From: Microbulbifer agarilyticus
Lineage (GTDB): Bacteria > Pseudomonadota > Gammaproteobacteria > Pseudomonadales > Cellvibrionaceae
Direction of reading: 5' to 3'
Length of the DNA stretch: 64,000 nucleotides
NCBI RefSeq assembly: GCF_020171345.1
Contig: NZ_JAIUZM010000001.1
Location: forward strand, 1,612,001-1,676,000
The notes under the pieces were generated by a model that searched no databases, was not told the origin of the DNA, and saw only the letters and a program-made list of their open reading frames with translations. The position numbers and the translations under genes are program-made. Of this stretch, positions 38,507 through 48,304 are shown piece by piece (positions within the stretch are counted from its first letter, which is position 1; the number at the start of each line of letters is the position of its first letter).

Positions 38507-39892
38507 TTAATACTTGTAGCTTTCTGGCTTGTACGGGCCGTCAACCGATACGCCAATGTATTTGGCCTGGTCTTCGGTCATGCGTGTGATTACACCGCCA
38601 AAGCCCTCGACCATGTACTTGGCCACTTCTTCGTCCAGGTGCTTCGGCAGTACTTTTACGTACAGCGCGGACACTTTCTGGTCTGCGGGCAGGTCGGCAA
38701 ACTTTTCCTTGTACAGATGGATCTGTGCCAGTACCTGGTTGGCGAAGGAGCCGTCCATGATGCGGCTGGGGTGGCCGGTGGCGTTACCCAGGTTCACCAG
38801 GCGGCCTTCGGACAACAGCAGCAGGTGATCGTTGCTCGCCGCGTCGCGCACAATCTTGTGCACCTGCGGTTTTACTTCCTGCCATTCCCAGTTTTCGCGC
38901 ATAAACGCGGTGTCGATTTCGTTATCGAAGTGGCCGATGTTGCACACCACTGCACCGGACTTCAGCGCCGCCAGCATGTGCGCGTCGCACACATTCACGT
39001 TGCCGGTAGTCGTCACGATAAGGTCGGTATTGGCGAGCAGGGCGCGGTCGATGCAATCTGCGGTGCCATTGTTCTCGCCGTTGATGTACGGGGAAACCAG
39101 TTCGAAACCGTCCATACAGGCCTGCATGGCACAGATGGGGTCAACCTCGGTCACTTTTACGATCATGCCTTCCTGACGCAGGGACGCGGCTGAGCCTTTG
39201 CCCACATCACCGTAACCAATAACCAGCGCCTTCTTGCCGGACAGCAGGTGGTCGGTGCCGCGCTTGATGGCATCGTTCAGGCTGTGGCGACAACCGTACT
39301 TGTTGTCGTTTTTGCTCTTGGTTACGGCGTCGTTCACGTTGATCGCCGGCACCTTGAGGGTGCCTGCCTTCAGCATGTCCTGCAGGCGGTGTACACCGGT
39401 GGTGGTTTCTTCACTGATGCCGTGACAGTTGTCCAGCAGCTCGGGGTACTTGCGGTGCAGCAGTTCAGTGAGGTCACCGCCGTCATCGAGAATCATGTTT
39501 GGCTGCCAGCCAGCGGCGTCTGCGCCGATGGTGCGTTCCAGGCACCACTCGTATTCCTCTTCGGTCTCACCTTTCCAGGCAAATACCGGGATTCCGCGCG
39601 CGGCGATGGCCGCAGCGGCGTGATCCTGAGTGGAGAAAATGTTGCACGAAGACCAGCGCACCTCTGCGCCGAGCGCCACCAGGGTTTCAATCAGCACCGC
39701 GGTCTGGATGGTCATATGGATGCAGCCCATGATGCGGGCGCCTGCCAGCGGCTGCTCCGCACGGTACTTTTCACGCAGGGTGATCAGTGCCGGCATTTCG
39801 CCTTCGGCAATTTCAATTTCCTTGCGGCCCCAGTCGGCCAGGTTGATGTCTGCAACCTTGAAGTCTTTAAATTCGGTGCTCATTTGGTTCAC
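38507..39892 (-). CDS. ahcY: S-adenosylhomocysteine hydrolase
   Basis: This NAD-dependent enzyme splits SAH to adenosine and homocysteine. Motifs visible are [16 protein letters not shown], the Rossmann loop [49 protein letters not shown] and the C-terminal [13 protein letters not shown] lies eight bases before GTG 39892 but 17 before ATG 39883, so I chose the GTG start (461 residues). If translation begins at the ATG, three residues are lost. It follows metK with a 64-base gap holding a hairpin. Confidence 0.95.
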   Translation of the reverse strand: MNQMSTEFKDFKVADINLADWGRKEIEIAEGEMPALITLREKYRAEQPLAGARIMGCIHMTIQTAVLIETLVALGAEVRWSSCNIFSTQDHAAAAIAARGIPVFAWKGETEEEYEWCLERTIGADAAGWQPNMILDDGGDLTELLHRKYPELLDNCHGISEETTTGVHRLQDMLKAGTLKVPAINVNDAVTKSKNDNKYGCRHSLNDAIKRGTDHLLSGKKALVIGYGDVGKGSAASLRQEGMIVKVTEVDPICAMQACMDGFELVSPYINGENNGTADCIDRALLANTDLIVTTTGNVNVCDAHMLAALKSGAVVCNIGHFDNEIDTAFMRENWEWQEVKPQVHKIVRDAASNDHLLLLSEGRLVNLGNATGHPSRIMDGSFANQVLAQIHLYKEKFADLPADQKVSALYVKVLPKHLDEEVAKYMVEGFGGVITRMTEDQAKYIGVSVDGPYKPESYKY

Positions 39893-39918
39893 TAGTTAGA
39901 TCCTTGAGAATTTTCTTG

Positions 39919-39936
39919 GAGGCCCGTGCGGGCCTC
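39919..39936. other. Hairpin between metK and ahcY
   Basis: A perfect stem gaggccc / gggcctc with a gtgc loop lies in the short metK-ahcY gap. On the minus strand it is followed by caagaaaatt with no U-tract, so it is more likely an mRNA-processing or stability hairpin than a terminator. It does not fit the SAH riboswitch. Confidence 0.55.
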
Positions 39937-39956
39937 TGTATTCGGTGTTTTTTTGA

Positions 39957-41177
39957 TTAGAAGCCCGCTTGAGCGCGCAAGGTTTCCGCTTTGTCGGTTT
40001 TTTCCCACGGGAAAGCGGTGAAGGTCTCTACCTGTTCCTTACCGTTGCTGTCGATCCACTTGTAGCTGTGCTCGAACGGCTCGCGGCCGAAGTGGCCATA
40101 GGCAGCAGTCAGCTGATACATGGGGTGCAGCAAGTCCAGCGCATTGGAGATTGCGTAGGGGCGCAGGTCGAAGTTTTCCCGCACCAGTTCGATCAGCTTT
40201 TCGTCGCTGATGTTGCCGGTGCCGAAGGTGTTAATAGAAACAGAGGTCGGCTCGGCGACGCCAATCGCATAGGAAACCTGGATTTCACAGCGCTTGGCGA
40301 GACCGGCGGCGACGATATTTTTCGCTACGTAGCGGCCTGCATACGCTGCGGAACGGTCAACCTTGGATGGATCCTTACCGGAGAAAGCGCCGCCGCCGTG
40401 ACGGGCGGAACCGCCATAGGTGTCCACGATGATTTTACGGCCGGTCAGACCGCAGTCGCCCACAGGTCCACCGATCACAAATTTGCCGGTCGGGTTGATG
40501 TGGTACTTGGTGTTTTCATGCAGCAGGTCGGCCGGCAGCACGTGGTGCACGATCAGCTCCATAACCGCTTCGCGCAGATCTTCCTGGGACACTTCTTCGT
40601 TGTGCTGGGTAGACAGCACTACCGCGTCGATCGCACAGGGCTCGCCCTGTTCGTTGTAGCGGAAGGTAACCTGGCTCTTCGCGTCTGGGCGCAGCCACGG
40701 CAGCAGGCCGGACTTGCGCGCTTCTGCCTGACGCTCTACCAGACGGTGTGCGTAGTACACCGGGGACGGCATGAAGGTCGGGGTTTCGTCGGTGGCATAG
40801 CCGAACATCAGACCCTGGTCACCGGCGCCCTGGTCTTCCGGTTTTACCCGATCCACGCCCTGGGCGATATCCACAGACTGCTTGCCGATCACATTGATTA
40901 CACCACAGGTTTCACCGTCGTATCCCACCGCAGAAGAGGTGTAACCGATATCGGTGATTACCTTGCGCACCAGGTCTTCCAGGTCGACCCAGGCGCTGGT
41001 GCTGATTTCACCGGCAATAACTGCGATACCGGTTTTTACCAGGGTTTCACAGGCAACACGGGCGTTTTTGTCGCGTGCCAGCAGGGCGTCCAGTACCGCA
41101 TCGGAAATCTGGTCGGCGATTTTGTCTGGATGGCCTTCGGAGACAGATTCCGAAGTAAAAATGCTGTATTCACTCAT
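39957..41177 (-). CDS. metK: S-adenosylmethionine synthetase
   Basis: The 406-residue enzyme makes SAM from methionine and ATP. It begins [19 protein letters not shown] and contains [17 protein letters not shown] and the [19 protein letters not shown] loop, all hallmark MetK motifs. ATG 41177 has AGGAG eight bases upstream; a longer frame upstream is not supported. It lies 140 bases downstream of sahR on the same strand and is presumably under its control. Confidence 0.97.
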   Translation of the reverse strand: MSEYSIFTSESVSEGHPDKIADQISDAVLDALLARDKNARVACETLVKTGIAVIAGEISTSAWVDLEDLVRKVITDIGYTSSAVGYDGETCGVINVIGKQSVDIAQGVDRVKPEDQGAGDQGLMFGYATDETPTFMPSPVYYAHRLVERQAEARKSGLLPWLRPDAKSQVTFRYNEQGEPCAIDAVVLSTQHNEEVSQEDLREAVMELIVHHVLPADLLHENTKYHINPTGKFVIGGPVGDCGLTGRKIIVDTYGGSARHGGGAFSGKDPSKVDRSAAYAGRYVAKNIVAAGLAKRCEIQVSYAIGVAEPTSVSINTFGTGNISDEKLIELVRENFDLRPYAISNALDLLHPMYQLTAAYGHFGREPFEHSYKWIDSNGKEQVETFTAFPWEKTDKAETLRAQAGF

Positions 41178-41317
41178 GCTGAGTTCTCCTATTGCGCTTG
41201 GCGCGCTTCCGTTATTCCTATGCTGGCGCGGGGAACTGCGGTTTCTCCCGCCGACACTGCCTAGTACTTGGCTAGTACGTAAATGGTTTGCTGCTTGAAG
41301 ACGTTTTTTGGGAATTG

Positions 41318-42295
41318 TCAGGGTTTCACAAATTCCTGAATTTGAATTTGGAAGCCATTGCGCAGCGCGCTGTGCACACTGCGCCCTTTGCTCAGGCCTG
41401 CGTCCGACGCCCATTCGATCAACTGCTGGGGCGCGAAACCTAACCACAAGTCGCCGCAGGCATCCCGTGCCCAGTCCTGCGCGTGGTCGTGCAGGTCGGT
41501 AATCAGTAGCTGCCCGCCGGCCCTTAAAGACTTTTGCAGATCGTGAAAAATCTGCGCGGGATCTGGCGTGTGGTGCAACACCATATTCACCACAATGCAG
41601 TCCGCACTCTCCGGGCGGGCTGCGGCGGCACGTGTGTCATCACACACGAACTCGATATTCTGCAGGCCCTTTTCATCGGAAAACGCCTGCGCTCGCTCGA
41701 GCATGGTCTGGGAAAGGTCCAGCGCGGTTACCGTGCCGAAGCGACTGGTCAGCTCTTCCAGGAACTCTCCCTCACCTGGGCCAACCTCGAGCGCGTGACG
41801 GCCGGGTTTCAGCAGCTGTGCTACCTGTGGCCCATAGACGCTATAACTGGCGATCAGCTCCTGCTGTTCGCGGAAGCGGTTGCCGTAGTCGGCAAAGAAG
41901 CGGCGCGAGGCCTCGGCACGCTCGGCGGCAACCTGGGCCACGGTGGCGGCGCGGTCAGCGGCCAGCGGCAGCTGGTCGAGACCACTGAACAGTTGCTGGA
42001 GGAGGTCGCTGTTGGCGGTGCGCCGGTAGAACAGGTTGTTGCCCTCGCGGCGTTTGCTCACTAGTCCAGCCTGGGAGAGCACCTTCAGGTGGTGCGACAG
42101 TGCCGGCTGGCGCAGGTCGAAGATGTGGCACAGCTCCAGCACGCTGTAGGAGTCCTGCGCCAGCAGGCGCAATATCTCCAGGCGCAACGGATCGCCGGCG
42201 GCCTTCAGGGTCGCCGCCAGTTGCGGAATCTGGTTGCTGGTATGTTGTTTGTCATCCCCGGCCGCTTGGCTGGAGGCACTATTGGACTCAAGCAT
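41318..42295 (-). CDS. sahR: SahR-type ArsR-family regulator fused to a SAM/SAH-binding methyltransferase domain
   Basis: The 325-residue protein joins an ArsR winged helix (about 25-105; [20 protein letters not shown], then [18 protein letters not shown]) to a class I methyltransferase fold (about 150-320; [15 protein letters not shown] at 168-182, then ALDLSQTML). It lacks the metal-binding cysteine pair of ArsR/SmtB sensors. This fusion beside metK, ahcY and metF matches SahR, the SAH-responsive regulator of the methyl cycle in proteobacteria, where the domain serves as a sensor. A palindromic site lies just upstream. Confidence 0.88.
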   Translation of the reverse strand: MLESNSASSQAAGDDKQHTSNQIPQLAATLKAAGDPLRLEILRLLAQDSYSVLELCHIFDLRQPALSHHLKVLSQAGLVSKRREGNNLFYRRTANSDLLQQLFSGLDQLPLAADRAATVAQVAAERAEASRRFFADYGNRFREQQELIASYSVYGPQVAQLLKPGRHALEVGPGEGEFLEELTSRFGTVTALDLSQTMLERAQAFSDEKGLQNIEFVCDDTRAAAARPESADCIVVNMVLHHTPDPAQIFHDLQKSLRAGGQLLITDLHDHAQDWARDACGDLWLGFAPQQLIEWASDAGLSKGRSVHSALRNGFQIQIQEFVKP

Positions 42296-42616
42296 GGCGG
42301 GGAGTCTAGCAGTGCTTTTGATCTATATCAAAAATTTTTGATTTAGCTGTATTTAAAAAAATTGATGCAGATGGGGTGAATTCCATGGAGAATCCCGCGG
42401 GTACAGCTGGATTGCGATTTGTTAGGAAAATGTTGCTGTGCTGAAGGAAGAAACGAACCCTTAGACTTTACGCCCCACCGGGTAGTACGGGAAAATACGC
42501 CCCCCGTTTTGCCGGACAGCATAAGCGCCGGCAGAAAGGTACCGCGGCATACTGGCCGTCAGAGCCGGAACCGCAGCGCATCTGATGAACCGAAGATCCC
42601 AAACCGAGAGATCCCT
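42296..42616. other. Divergent sahR/tkt control region and tkt leader
   Basis: No gene is supported in this 321-base gap. The sahR-proximal 60 bases are A+T-rich and contain the operator-like palindromes. The remaining 270 bases ahead of tkt are G+C-rich. They remain open in the tkt frame for 66 codons, but the encoded residues are not part of any transketolase, so I read them as untranslated leader. Confidence 0.6.
42316..42342. promoter_or_regulatory. Candidate SahR operator: overlapping palindromes
   Basis: Three half-sites lie in a row: ttttgat (42316-42322), atcaaaa (42327-42333) and tttttgat (42335-42342). The first two form an inverted repeat with a 4-bp spacer; the last two form the perfect 16-bp palindrome atcaaaaatttttgat. 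Position between sahR and tkt and the ArsR-type symmetry support the call. That SahR binds here is inferred. Confidence 0.65.
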
Positions 42617-44617
42617 ATGTCTTCTACTCCGTCTCGCACAGAAAAGGCTAACGCCATCCGCGCCCTGTCTATGGACGCGGTCCAAAAAGCCAACAGTGGT
42701 CACCCTGGCGCCCCCATGGGCATGGCAGATATCGCTGAAGTGCTGTGGAACGACTATCTGAAACACAATCCGGCCAACCCCGAGTGGGCGGATCGCGACC
42801 GCTTCGTGCTGTCCAATGGCCACGGTTCCATGCTGCTGTATTCCCTGTTGCACCTGGCAGGCTATGACCTGTCCATCCACGAGCTGCAGAACTTCCGTCA
42901 GCTGCACGCCAAGACCCCGGGTCACCCGGAATACGGCTATGCCCCGGGCGTAGAAACCACCACCGGCCCGCTGGGCCAAGGCATCACCAACGCGGTGGGC
43001 ATGGCGCTGGCCGAAAAAGTGATGGCAGCCCAGTTCAACCGCGATGGCTACGAGCTGGTGGACCACTTCACCTACTGCTTCTTCGGTGACGGCTGCCTGA
43101 TGGAAGGCATCTCCCACGAAGCCTGCTCCCTGGCCGGTACCCTGGGCCTGGGCAAGTTGATCGGCTTCTACGACGACAACGGCATTTCCATCGACGGTGA
43201 AGTAGAAGGCTGGTTCACCGACGACACGCCGAAGCGTTTCGAATCTTACGGTTGGCACGTGATCCCGAACGTAGACGGTCACGATTCGGCGGCGATCAAG
43301 GCGGCGATTGAAGAGGCGCGCGCGGTAACCGACAAGCCCACCATCATCTGCTGCAAAACCGTGATCGGCTTTGGTTCCCCGAACAAGCAGGGTCGCGAAG
43401 AGTGTCACGGCGCACCGCTGGGCCACGACGAAATCGCCCTGGTGCGCGAAACCCTGGGCTGGAAACACGAGCCTTTCCACGTACCTGAAGACCTGTACCA
43501 CGCGTGGGACGCGCGCGCCAAAGGCGAAGCGCAGGAAGACGAGTGGAAAGACATCTTCGAAGACTACAAAGACGCTCACCCGGAACTGGCTGCCGAATTT
43601 GAACGCCGCATGAGCGGCGAGCTGCCGGCGGACTTCATGGCCAAGGCCGACGAGTACATCAAGCAGTGCCAGGCGGATGCCGAGAAAATCGCTTCCCGTA
43701 AGGCCAGCCAGAACAGCCTCAATGCCTACGGCCCGCTGCTGCCGGAATTCCTCGGCGGCTCCGCTGACCTCGCCGGCTCCAACCTCACCATCTGGTCGGG
43801 TACCAAAGGTGTAAGCGCAGACGATGCCTCCGGTAACTACGTTTACTACGGTGTGCGCGAATTCGGCATGAGCGCCATCATGAACGGTATCGCCCTGCAC
43901 GGCGGCTTCGTACCTTACGGCGCGACCTTCCTGATGTTTATGGAATACGCCCGCAACGCCGTACGTATGGCCGCGCTGATGAAGCAAAAGGTCATCTTCG
44001 TTTACACCCACGACTCCATCGGTCTGGGTGAAGACGGCCCGACTCACCAGCCGGTAGAGCAGCTGACTGCTCTTCGCGCCACCCCGAACCTGCAGACCTG
44101 GCGCCCCTGTGACGCCACCGAGTCCGCGGTAAGCTGGAAAATGGCGATCGCCCGCAGCGAAGGCCCCAGCGCGCTGATCTTCAGCCGTCAGGGCCTGGCC
44201 CCGCAGGCGCGTACCGATGAGCAGCTGGCCAACGTTGAAAAGGGTGGTTACATCCTGCGTGATTGCGACGGCGAACCGGAAGCGATCATCATCGCCACCG
44301 GCTCCGAAGTCGAACTCGCCACCGCCGCTGCCGAACAGCTTTCCGGCCGCAAGGTGCGCGTTGTCTCCATGCCGTGTGCCGAAGCTTTCTCTGCACAGAG
44401 CGCCGACTACCGCGAATCCGTACTGCCGTCTTCCGTGCGCGCCCGCGTTGCCGTGGAAGCTGCGCACAAGGACTACTGGTATAAGTTTGTCGGCTTTGAC
44501 GGTGCCATCATCGGTATGGAAACCTTCGGTGAATCCGCACCGGCTGGTGACCTGATGAAGCACTTCGGCATCACCACCGATAAAGTGGTTGAGGCTGTAG
44601 AAGGTCTGCTGAAGTAA
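42617..44617 (+). CDS. tkt: Transketolase
   Basis: The 666-residue enzyme transfers two-carbon units between sugar phosphates using thiamine diphosphate. Visible are [18 protein letters not shown], the cofactor motif [13 protein letters not shown] with DDNGISIDG, and the C-terminal-half motifs [20 protein letters not shown] and [20 protein letters not shown]. Start ATG 42617 begins the normal family N-terminus after a purine-rich GAGAG. It is divergent from sahR, and epd follows 209 bases downstream with a structured palindromic element between. Confidence 0.97.
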   Translation: MSSTPSRTEKANAIRALSMDAVQKANSGHPGAPMGMADIAEVLWNDYLKHNPANPEWADRDRFVLSNGHGSMLLYSLLHLAGYDLSIHELQNFRQLHAKTPGHPEYGYAPGVETTTGPLGQGITNAVGMALAEKVMAAQFNRDGYELVDHFTYCFFGDGCLMEGISHEACSLAGTLGLGKLIGFYDDNGISIDGEVEGWFTDDTPKRFESYGWHVIPNVDGHDSAAIKAAIEEARAVTDKPTIICCKTVIGFGSPNKQGREECHGAPLGHDEIALVRETLGWKHEPFHVPEDLYHAWDARAKGEAQEDEWKDIFEDYKDAHPELAAEFERRMSGELPADFMAKADEYIKQCQADAEKIASRKASQNSLNAYGPLLPEFLGGSADLAGSNLTIWSGTKGVSADDASGNYVYYGVREFGMSAIMNGIALHGGFVPYGATFLMFMEYARNAVRMAALMKQKVIFVYTHDSIGLGEDGPTHQPVEQLTALRATPNLQTWRPCDATESAVSWKMAIARSEGPSALIFSRQGLAPQARTDEQLANVEKGGYILRDCDGEPEAIIIATGSEVELATAAAEQLSGRKVRVVSMPCAEAFSAQSADYRESVLPSSVRARVAVEAAHKDYWYKFVGFDGAIIGMETFGESAPAGDLMKHFGITTDKVVEAVEGLLK

Positions 44618-44658
44618 AACGTTCGACTCCGCAGCAAATGAGCGGGGTCTGAATCGCA

Positions 44659-44769
44659 GGCTGGGTATCGGATGCGGATTTTCAGGAGCGTCGCAAACAG
44701 GAGGTTTGCGCCGCAACGCCCAGGGATGGGTTTACAGTGATCCTGAAAATCCGCATCCGGTAGCCAGCC
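44659..44769 (+). repeat. Structured palindromic element, copy 3 (between tkt and epd)
   Basis: Arms at 44659-44687 and 44741-44769 pair at 27 of 29 positions, one of the other two being G-U. The 53-nt core reads cgcaaac / gtttgcg hairpin, ccca-ggga-tggg, gtttacagtg, in the same direction as tkt and epd. Its core is nearly the reverse complement of copies 1 and 2 on the plus strand, but the outer arms are different. No T-run follows. Confidence 0.93.
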
Positions 44770-44826
44770 GCCACCGCACGACAACCGAGCATTGACCAAG
44801 GGCGGTGGACATAGCCCGAGGTATAC

Positions 44827-45855
44827 ATGCCCAACCCGATAAGACTCGCGATCAACGGCTACGGCCGCATAGGACGCAGCGTTCTGCGAGCCCTGTACGA
44901 ATCCAACCTGCGCGATCAACTGCAGATCGTCGCCATCAATGAGCTGGCCGATTGTGCCACCATTGCCCATCTCACCAAATACGATACCGTCCACGGTCGC
45001 TTTATCGGCGACGTTGCCGTGCAGGACGACACCCTGCTGGTGAACGGCGACAAGATTTCCGTAACCCATTACAGCGAGCTGGAAGACCTCGACTGGCGCT
45101 CGCCTCAAGTCGACATTGTCCTCGAATGCACCGGCAGTTTTACCGAGCGCGAGCGCGCCGAACTGCACCTCCAGGCCGGAGCGAAAAAAGTCATCTTCTC
45201 GCAGCCCGCGAAAAACGACGTCGATGCCACCATCGTCTATGGGGTTAACCACAGCACGCTGAGCGGAGAGGAAACCATCATCTCCGCCGCTTCCTGCACC
45301 ACAAACTGCAGCATTCCCGTAATTGCCGCGCTGGACAGCGCCTTTGGCATTGATGCAGGGGTGATCACCACCATCCACTCGGCGATGAATGATCAGCCGG
45401 TGAACGATGCCTATCACCACACCGATTTACGTAAAACGCGCTCAGCCATCGGCTCTATCATTCCCGTGGATACCGGGCTCGCCCGCGGCATCGAACGCAT
45501 ACTCCCGGAAATGGCCGGCAAGTTTGAAGCCCAGGCCATGCGTGTACCCACCATCAACGTTTCCGCCATCGATCTCTCGGTGCAGCTGCATCGGTCGGTC
45601 ACCCAGGCGGAAGTCAATGCCGTGCTCAAGGCTGCAGCGCAAACCGGATACTGTGGAGTGCTTGGGTACAGTGAAGAACCGCTGACTTCGTCCGATTACA
45701 ACCACGACCCGCGCTCCGGCATCGTCGATGCCAGCCAGACTCGAGTGGCTGGGGGCAAGCTGGTCAAGGTGTTGATCTGGTTCGACAACGAGTGGGGCTT
45801 TGCCAATCGTATGCTTGATGTGACCCGCGCCCTGCATGGGCAGTCACTTACATAG
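44827..45855 (+). CDS. epd: D-erythrose-4-phosphate dehydrogenase (GAPDH family)
   Basis: The 342-residue protein has the GAPDH start [17 protein letters not shown] and the catalytic [12 protein letters not shown] with Cys157. The residues around it, the INELAD segment after the first strand and the C-terminal [17 protein letters not shown] are characteristic of Epd, which makes 4-phosphoerythronate for pyridoxal phosphate synthesis. A glyceraldehyde-3-phosphate role is the alternative. Its pairing with transketolase, a producer of erythrose 4-phosphate, supports Epd. Confidence 0.88.
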   Translation: MPNPIRLAINGYGRIGRSVLRALYESNLRDQLQIVAINELADCATIAHLTKYDTVHGRFIGDVAVQDDTLLVNGDKISVTHYSELEDLDWRSPQVDIVLECTGSFTERERAELHLQAGAKKVIFSQPAKNDVDATIVYGVNHSTLSGEETIISAASCTTNCSIPVIAALDSAFGIDAGVITTIHSAMNDQPVNDAYHHTDLRKTRSAIGSIIPVDTGLARGIERILPEMAGKFEAQAMRVPTINVSAIDLSVQLHRSVTQAEVNAVLKAAAQTGYCGVLGYSEEPLTSSDYNHDPRSGIVDASQTRVAGGKLVKVLIWFDNEWGFANRMLDVTRALHGQSLT

Positions 45856-46342
45856 CCACGTGGAGATCATACTGCTTACCCATGAGCGTGAACTGGCCAA
45901 GCCCACAAATACCGGCAAGTTAGCGCTGGTGGGGGAGGCGGCAGCCGTAGTGCGCCGTGTGGTATGGAAGCGCACCGAGCCGGATGTGCAATTGCTGCAG
46001 CTTTTGCAGCGAGCTGATACGGGGCTGGTATATCCGGCTAGCGAAGTACACGGAGGGAATGCCTCTACGGAACCTCTCTCCGTGGAGGATTGCCAAACGT
46101 TTATTCTGCTGGATGCGACCTGGCAGGAAGCGCGCAAAATGTTTAACCGCAGCGCCTACCTGAATAGCGCCCTCCGTGTTGAGCTGACACCCGGTCGCCC
46201 ATCACGTTTCAATTTACGTCGCAACCAGCGCGACGGCGGCCTGTGTACTGCCGAGTGTGTGATTGAAATCCTGCGCCGTAAAGGTGAGCTTGTTGCCGCT
46301 GCTGATCTGGAAGCACGCTTTTCAGAGTTTCTGGCACGCTAG
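45836..46342 (+). CDS. DTW-domain tRNA-uridine aminocarboxypropyltransferase-like protein
   Basis: The 168-residue protein carries the DTW domain (YfiP/TapT type): [15 protein letters not shown], the D-A-T-W motif at 93-96 in [13 protein letters not shown], and [21 protein letters not shown]. The family transfers an aminocarboxypropyl group from SAM to tRNA uridine. The N-terminal cysteine cluster seen in longer homologues is absent. The ATG lies 20 bases inside the end of epd, so coupling with epd is likely. Its use of SAM fits the neighbouring methyl-cycle genes. Confidence 0.88.
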   Translation: MGSHLHSHVEIILLTHERELAKPTNTGKLALVGEAAAVVRRVVWKRTEPDVQLLQLLQRADTGLVYPASEVHGGNASTEPLSVEDCQTFILLDATWQEARKMFNRSAYLNSALRVELTPGRPSRFNLRRNQRDGGLCTAECVIEILRRKGELVAAADLEARFSEFLAR

Positions 46343-46491
46343 AATGTCATTCTCGTGTCTACCCGCGTCCCGCAAGGCACCTGCGTGATTGGATAAGCGT
46401 GCCATAGTAGCGTAGAGCGTAGAGCGTGAGGCGGTTCCTGATCCGAATTGCACAAAAAACCGTATTCTCCAGAGGACTATCCATTGAAGAC

Positions 46492-46510
46492 TGTGGGGAA
46501 AAACCCCACA
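46492..46510. other. Leader hairpin upstream of the peroxiredoxin gene
   Basis: A perfect 7-bp stem tgtgggg / ccccaca with an AAAAA loop lies 75 bases before the peroxiredoxin start. No T-run follows, so it is not a terminator. A leader or operator role is possible. Confidence 0.4.
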
Positions 46511-46584
46511 CTGACCGTGGACAAATAATTATTGAGTAAGGCAGACCTGCCTTTTTAGTCGCAATTAAGGTTAAGGAGAGGAAA

Positions 46585-47103
46585 GTGAGAGCATTGTTTT
46601 TTTTGGTGGCGCTATTTGTTGTAACCATTCCAGCAATGGCACTCGAGGTGGGAAGCCCGGCGCCGGAGTTTTCTTTGAAGGCTTCCGATGGAAAAACCTA
46701 CACGCTGTCCGATTTCAAGGGCAAGCAGGCGGTTGTGATTGCCTGGTATCCGAAAGCCTTTACCAAAGGTTGCACCATTGAGTGCAAGTCGCTGGCTGAA
46801 AATGGTGATCTGATTCGTGCTTATGACGTGACCTATTTCATGGCCAGTACTGACGACCTGGAAGACAACACCAAGTTTGCCGAAGAGATGAAAGCAGACT
46901 TTCCCCTGCTGAGTGACCCCACCGGTGAGGTCGCCGAGGCCTACGACGTGAAAATGCCGGTACTCAATATGGCCAAACGTGTGACTTTCTACATTGGTAA
47001 AGATGGCAATATTTTGAAGATTGATCGTGATATCCAGCCTGCCACCAGTGCCCAGGATATGGCACAGACCCTAGGCGAGCTGGGTGTGGATAAAAAATCC
47101 TGA
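46585..47103 (+). CDS. Exported peroxiredoxin (BCP/TSA type)
   Basis: The 172-residue precursor has a signal peptide (about 1-19, ending in AMA). The thioredoxin-fold peroxiredoxin domain follows, with AWYPKAFTKGCTIECKSL. Cys63 is the peroxidatic residue and Cys67, four residues later, may be the resolving one. It should reduce peroxides in the periplasm. The start is GTG 46585 with AAGGAGAGG just upstream. It stands alone, and the hairpin after it serves the convergent gene. Confidence 0.88.
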   Translation: MRALFFLVALFVVTIPAMALEVGSPAPEFSLKASDGKTYTLSDFKGKQAVVIAWYPKAFTKGCTIECKSLAENGDLIRAYDVTYFMASTDDLEDNTKFAEEMKADFPLLSDPTGEVAEAYDVKMPVLNMAKRVTFYIGKDGNILKIDRDIQPATSAQDMAQTLGELGVDKKS

Positions 47104-47112
47104 CCGCCCAAT

Positions 47113-47146
47113 AAAAAAGGCCGCATACCTTTAGGGGGATGCGGCC
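47113..47146 (-). terminator. Terminator of the DUF2884 gene
   Basis: On the minus strand the stem ggccgcat / atgcggcc is followed directly by six T residues, 45 bases after the DUF2884 stop. On the plus strand the hairpin is followed by AAACAC, so it does not act as a canonical terminator for the peroxiredoxin gene. Confidence 0.85.
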
Positions 47147-47190
47147 AAACACTTGGGGAGTGTTAGGAGTCTCGCTCTCGAGGTGGTCCG

Positions 47191-47991
47191 TTAACCTCGG
47201 CGATCGAATTTAATCAGGTCGAGCCCATTCAGCTCTGGAATGGCGCGGTGTAGCTCGGTCTCGAGCGTGTCGAGAGATTCCATTTGCGCGCACAGCGTAT
47301 CTGCGCGGGCTTCCAATGCTTCCGCTTTTTCTTCTACTAATGCTTCCGCTTCTTCTGCCGCCGCTTCGGCGCGAGCCTCTACACTACGGCCGCCGGTAAA
47401 TACCGCCTTCATCGCGTGCCAGGCGATCTTGCCGGCAGAACGGGTTGCCAGTGCTGCGATGCGTGGTTCCAGTTCTTCTTCAAGGGTGCTTTCCAGTACC
47501 CCTTCCACCCACGGGGTGCCAAATGAGTAGACATCGCCTGGGTGCTGCAGCTTGGCGATAACCTCGCTGCGGATCAGGCTGGATTCGTGCAGGAAGTATT
47601 CGGTATCCGGGTCGTCGGGCCCCGCCAGGGCCGTCAATGCAATGCCCAGCCCCTCCAGTGCCACGTCGACTGCGGCAACTGCCAGCAGGGATACCTCTTC
47701 GCCGGTGTGGTGCAGTTGCTGTTGGTATTGCTGCATCAGCTTTTGCTGATCCGCCGTCAGAGTCAGGCCATCATCGCCCACAGCCAGCTGATCTGGCTTG
47801 CTGAATGCAATCAGTGGTGTCAGGTCGTTTTCATCACGCACCTCCAGGAAGTCCGGCCCAACGGTCACCTGATGATGCATGGAAACATTGCAGCTATTGC
47901 CATCATGGGAAATGGACATATCTTCCGCCGCGAAAGTGACGGTTGCCATGGTGGCCAGGGCGGCGAAAGTAAAGGGGAGTATCAGCTTCAT
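47191..47991 (-). CDS. YggN-like DUF2884 exported protein
   Basis: From ATG 47991 the protein has 266 residues with a signal peptide (about 1-21, ending FAA). The mature part begins with a short beta region containing CNVSMHHQVTVG. This resembles DUF2884 (YggN), in which a conserved cysteine and a strand of this type start the mature protein. The C-terminal third (about 190-250) is an Ala/Glu-rich coiled coil. Function is unknown. An ATG 12 bases upstream is an alternative start. Confidence 0.7.
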   Translation of the reverse strand: MKLILPFTFAALATMATVTFAAEDMSISHDGNSCNVSMHHQVTVGPDFLEVRDENDLTPLIAFSKPDQLAVGDDGLTLTADQQKLMQQYQQQLHHTGEEVSLLAVAAVDVALEGLGIALTALAGPDDPDTEYFLHESSLIRSEVIAKLQHPGDVYSFGTPWVEGVLESTLEEELEPRIAALATRSAGKIAWHAMKAVFTGGRSVEARAEAAAEEAEALVEEKAEALEARADTLCAQMESLDTLETELHRAIPELNGLDLIKFDRRG

Positions 47992-48304
47992 CGGGAATTC
48001 CATAACAGGTGTTTTGGGTATGACACATCGATGAGCGTATTTGGATGCACCGCCCGGTAAAAAATCTGGCACACATATTGCTCGTGTCAGAGTAACTGAT
48101 CACCAAATACTGATGTTCACGGATATCGCTCCGGATATTGTGCTGAATATTGCGCCGCAAACCGCGTCGCGCCGTTAGAGAACCAAAAAAGTTACCCGTA
48201 AGTTTGCAAGCACTAATCGAGTGCGCCGCAGGGGGTTCCTTTGCCCGAAACAAATTCATCAAGAAAAAAAAGTTATGGCAATCGCAAAAAAAAAGGGGTC
48301 ACCA
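47992..48304. other. Divergent region ahead of the TonB receptor
   Basis: These 313 bases hold no supported gene. The receptor-proximal end is unusually A-rich (A8 at 48263-48270 and A9 at 48286-48294). No known operator is recognised. Confidence 0.4.

Noticed and set aside
39969..41264. 431-codon plus-strand frame opposite metK
   Set aside because: It is a shadow of metK; the predicted protein is low in recognisable motifs and the metK reading is certain.
39893..41317. SAM or SAH riboswitch upstream of metK or ahcY
   Set aside because: The 64-base metK-ahcY gap and the 140-base sahR-metK gap do not show the conserved SAH or SAM aptamer segments; control by SahR is the simpler reading.
42461..44716. 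751-codon open frame on the minus strand across the whole of tkt
   Set aside because: It mirrors transketolase codon structure in a high-GC gene, has no recognisable domain, no ribosome-binding site and overlaps an unambiguous gene completely.
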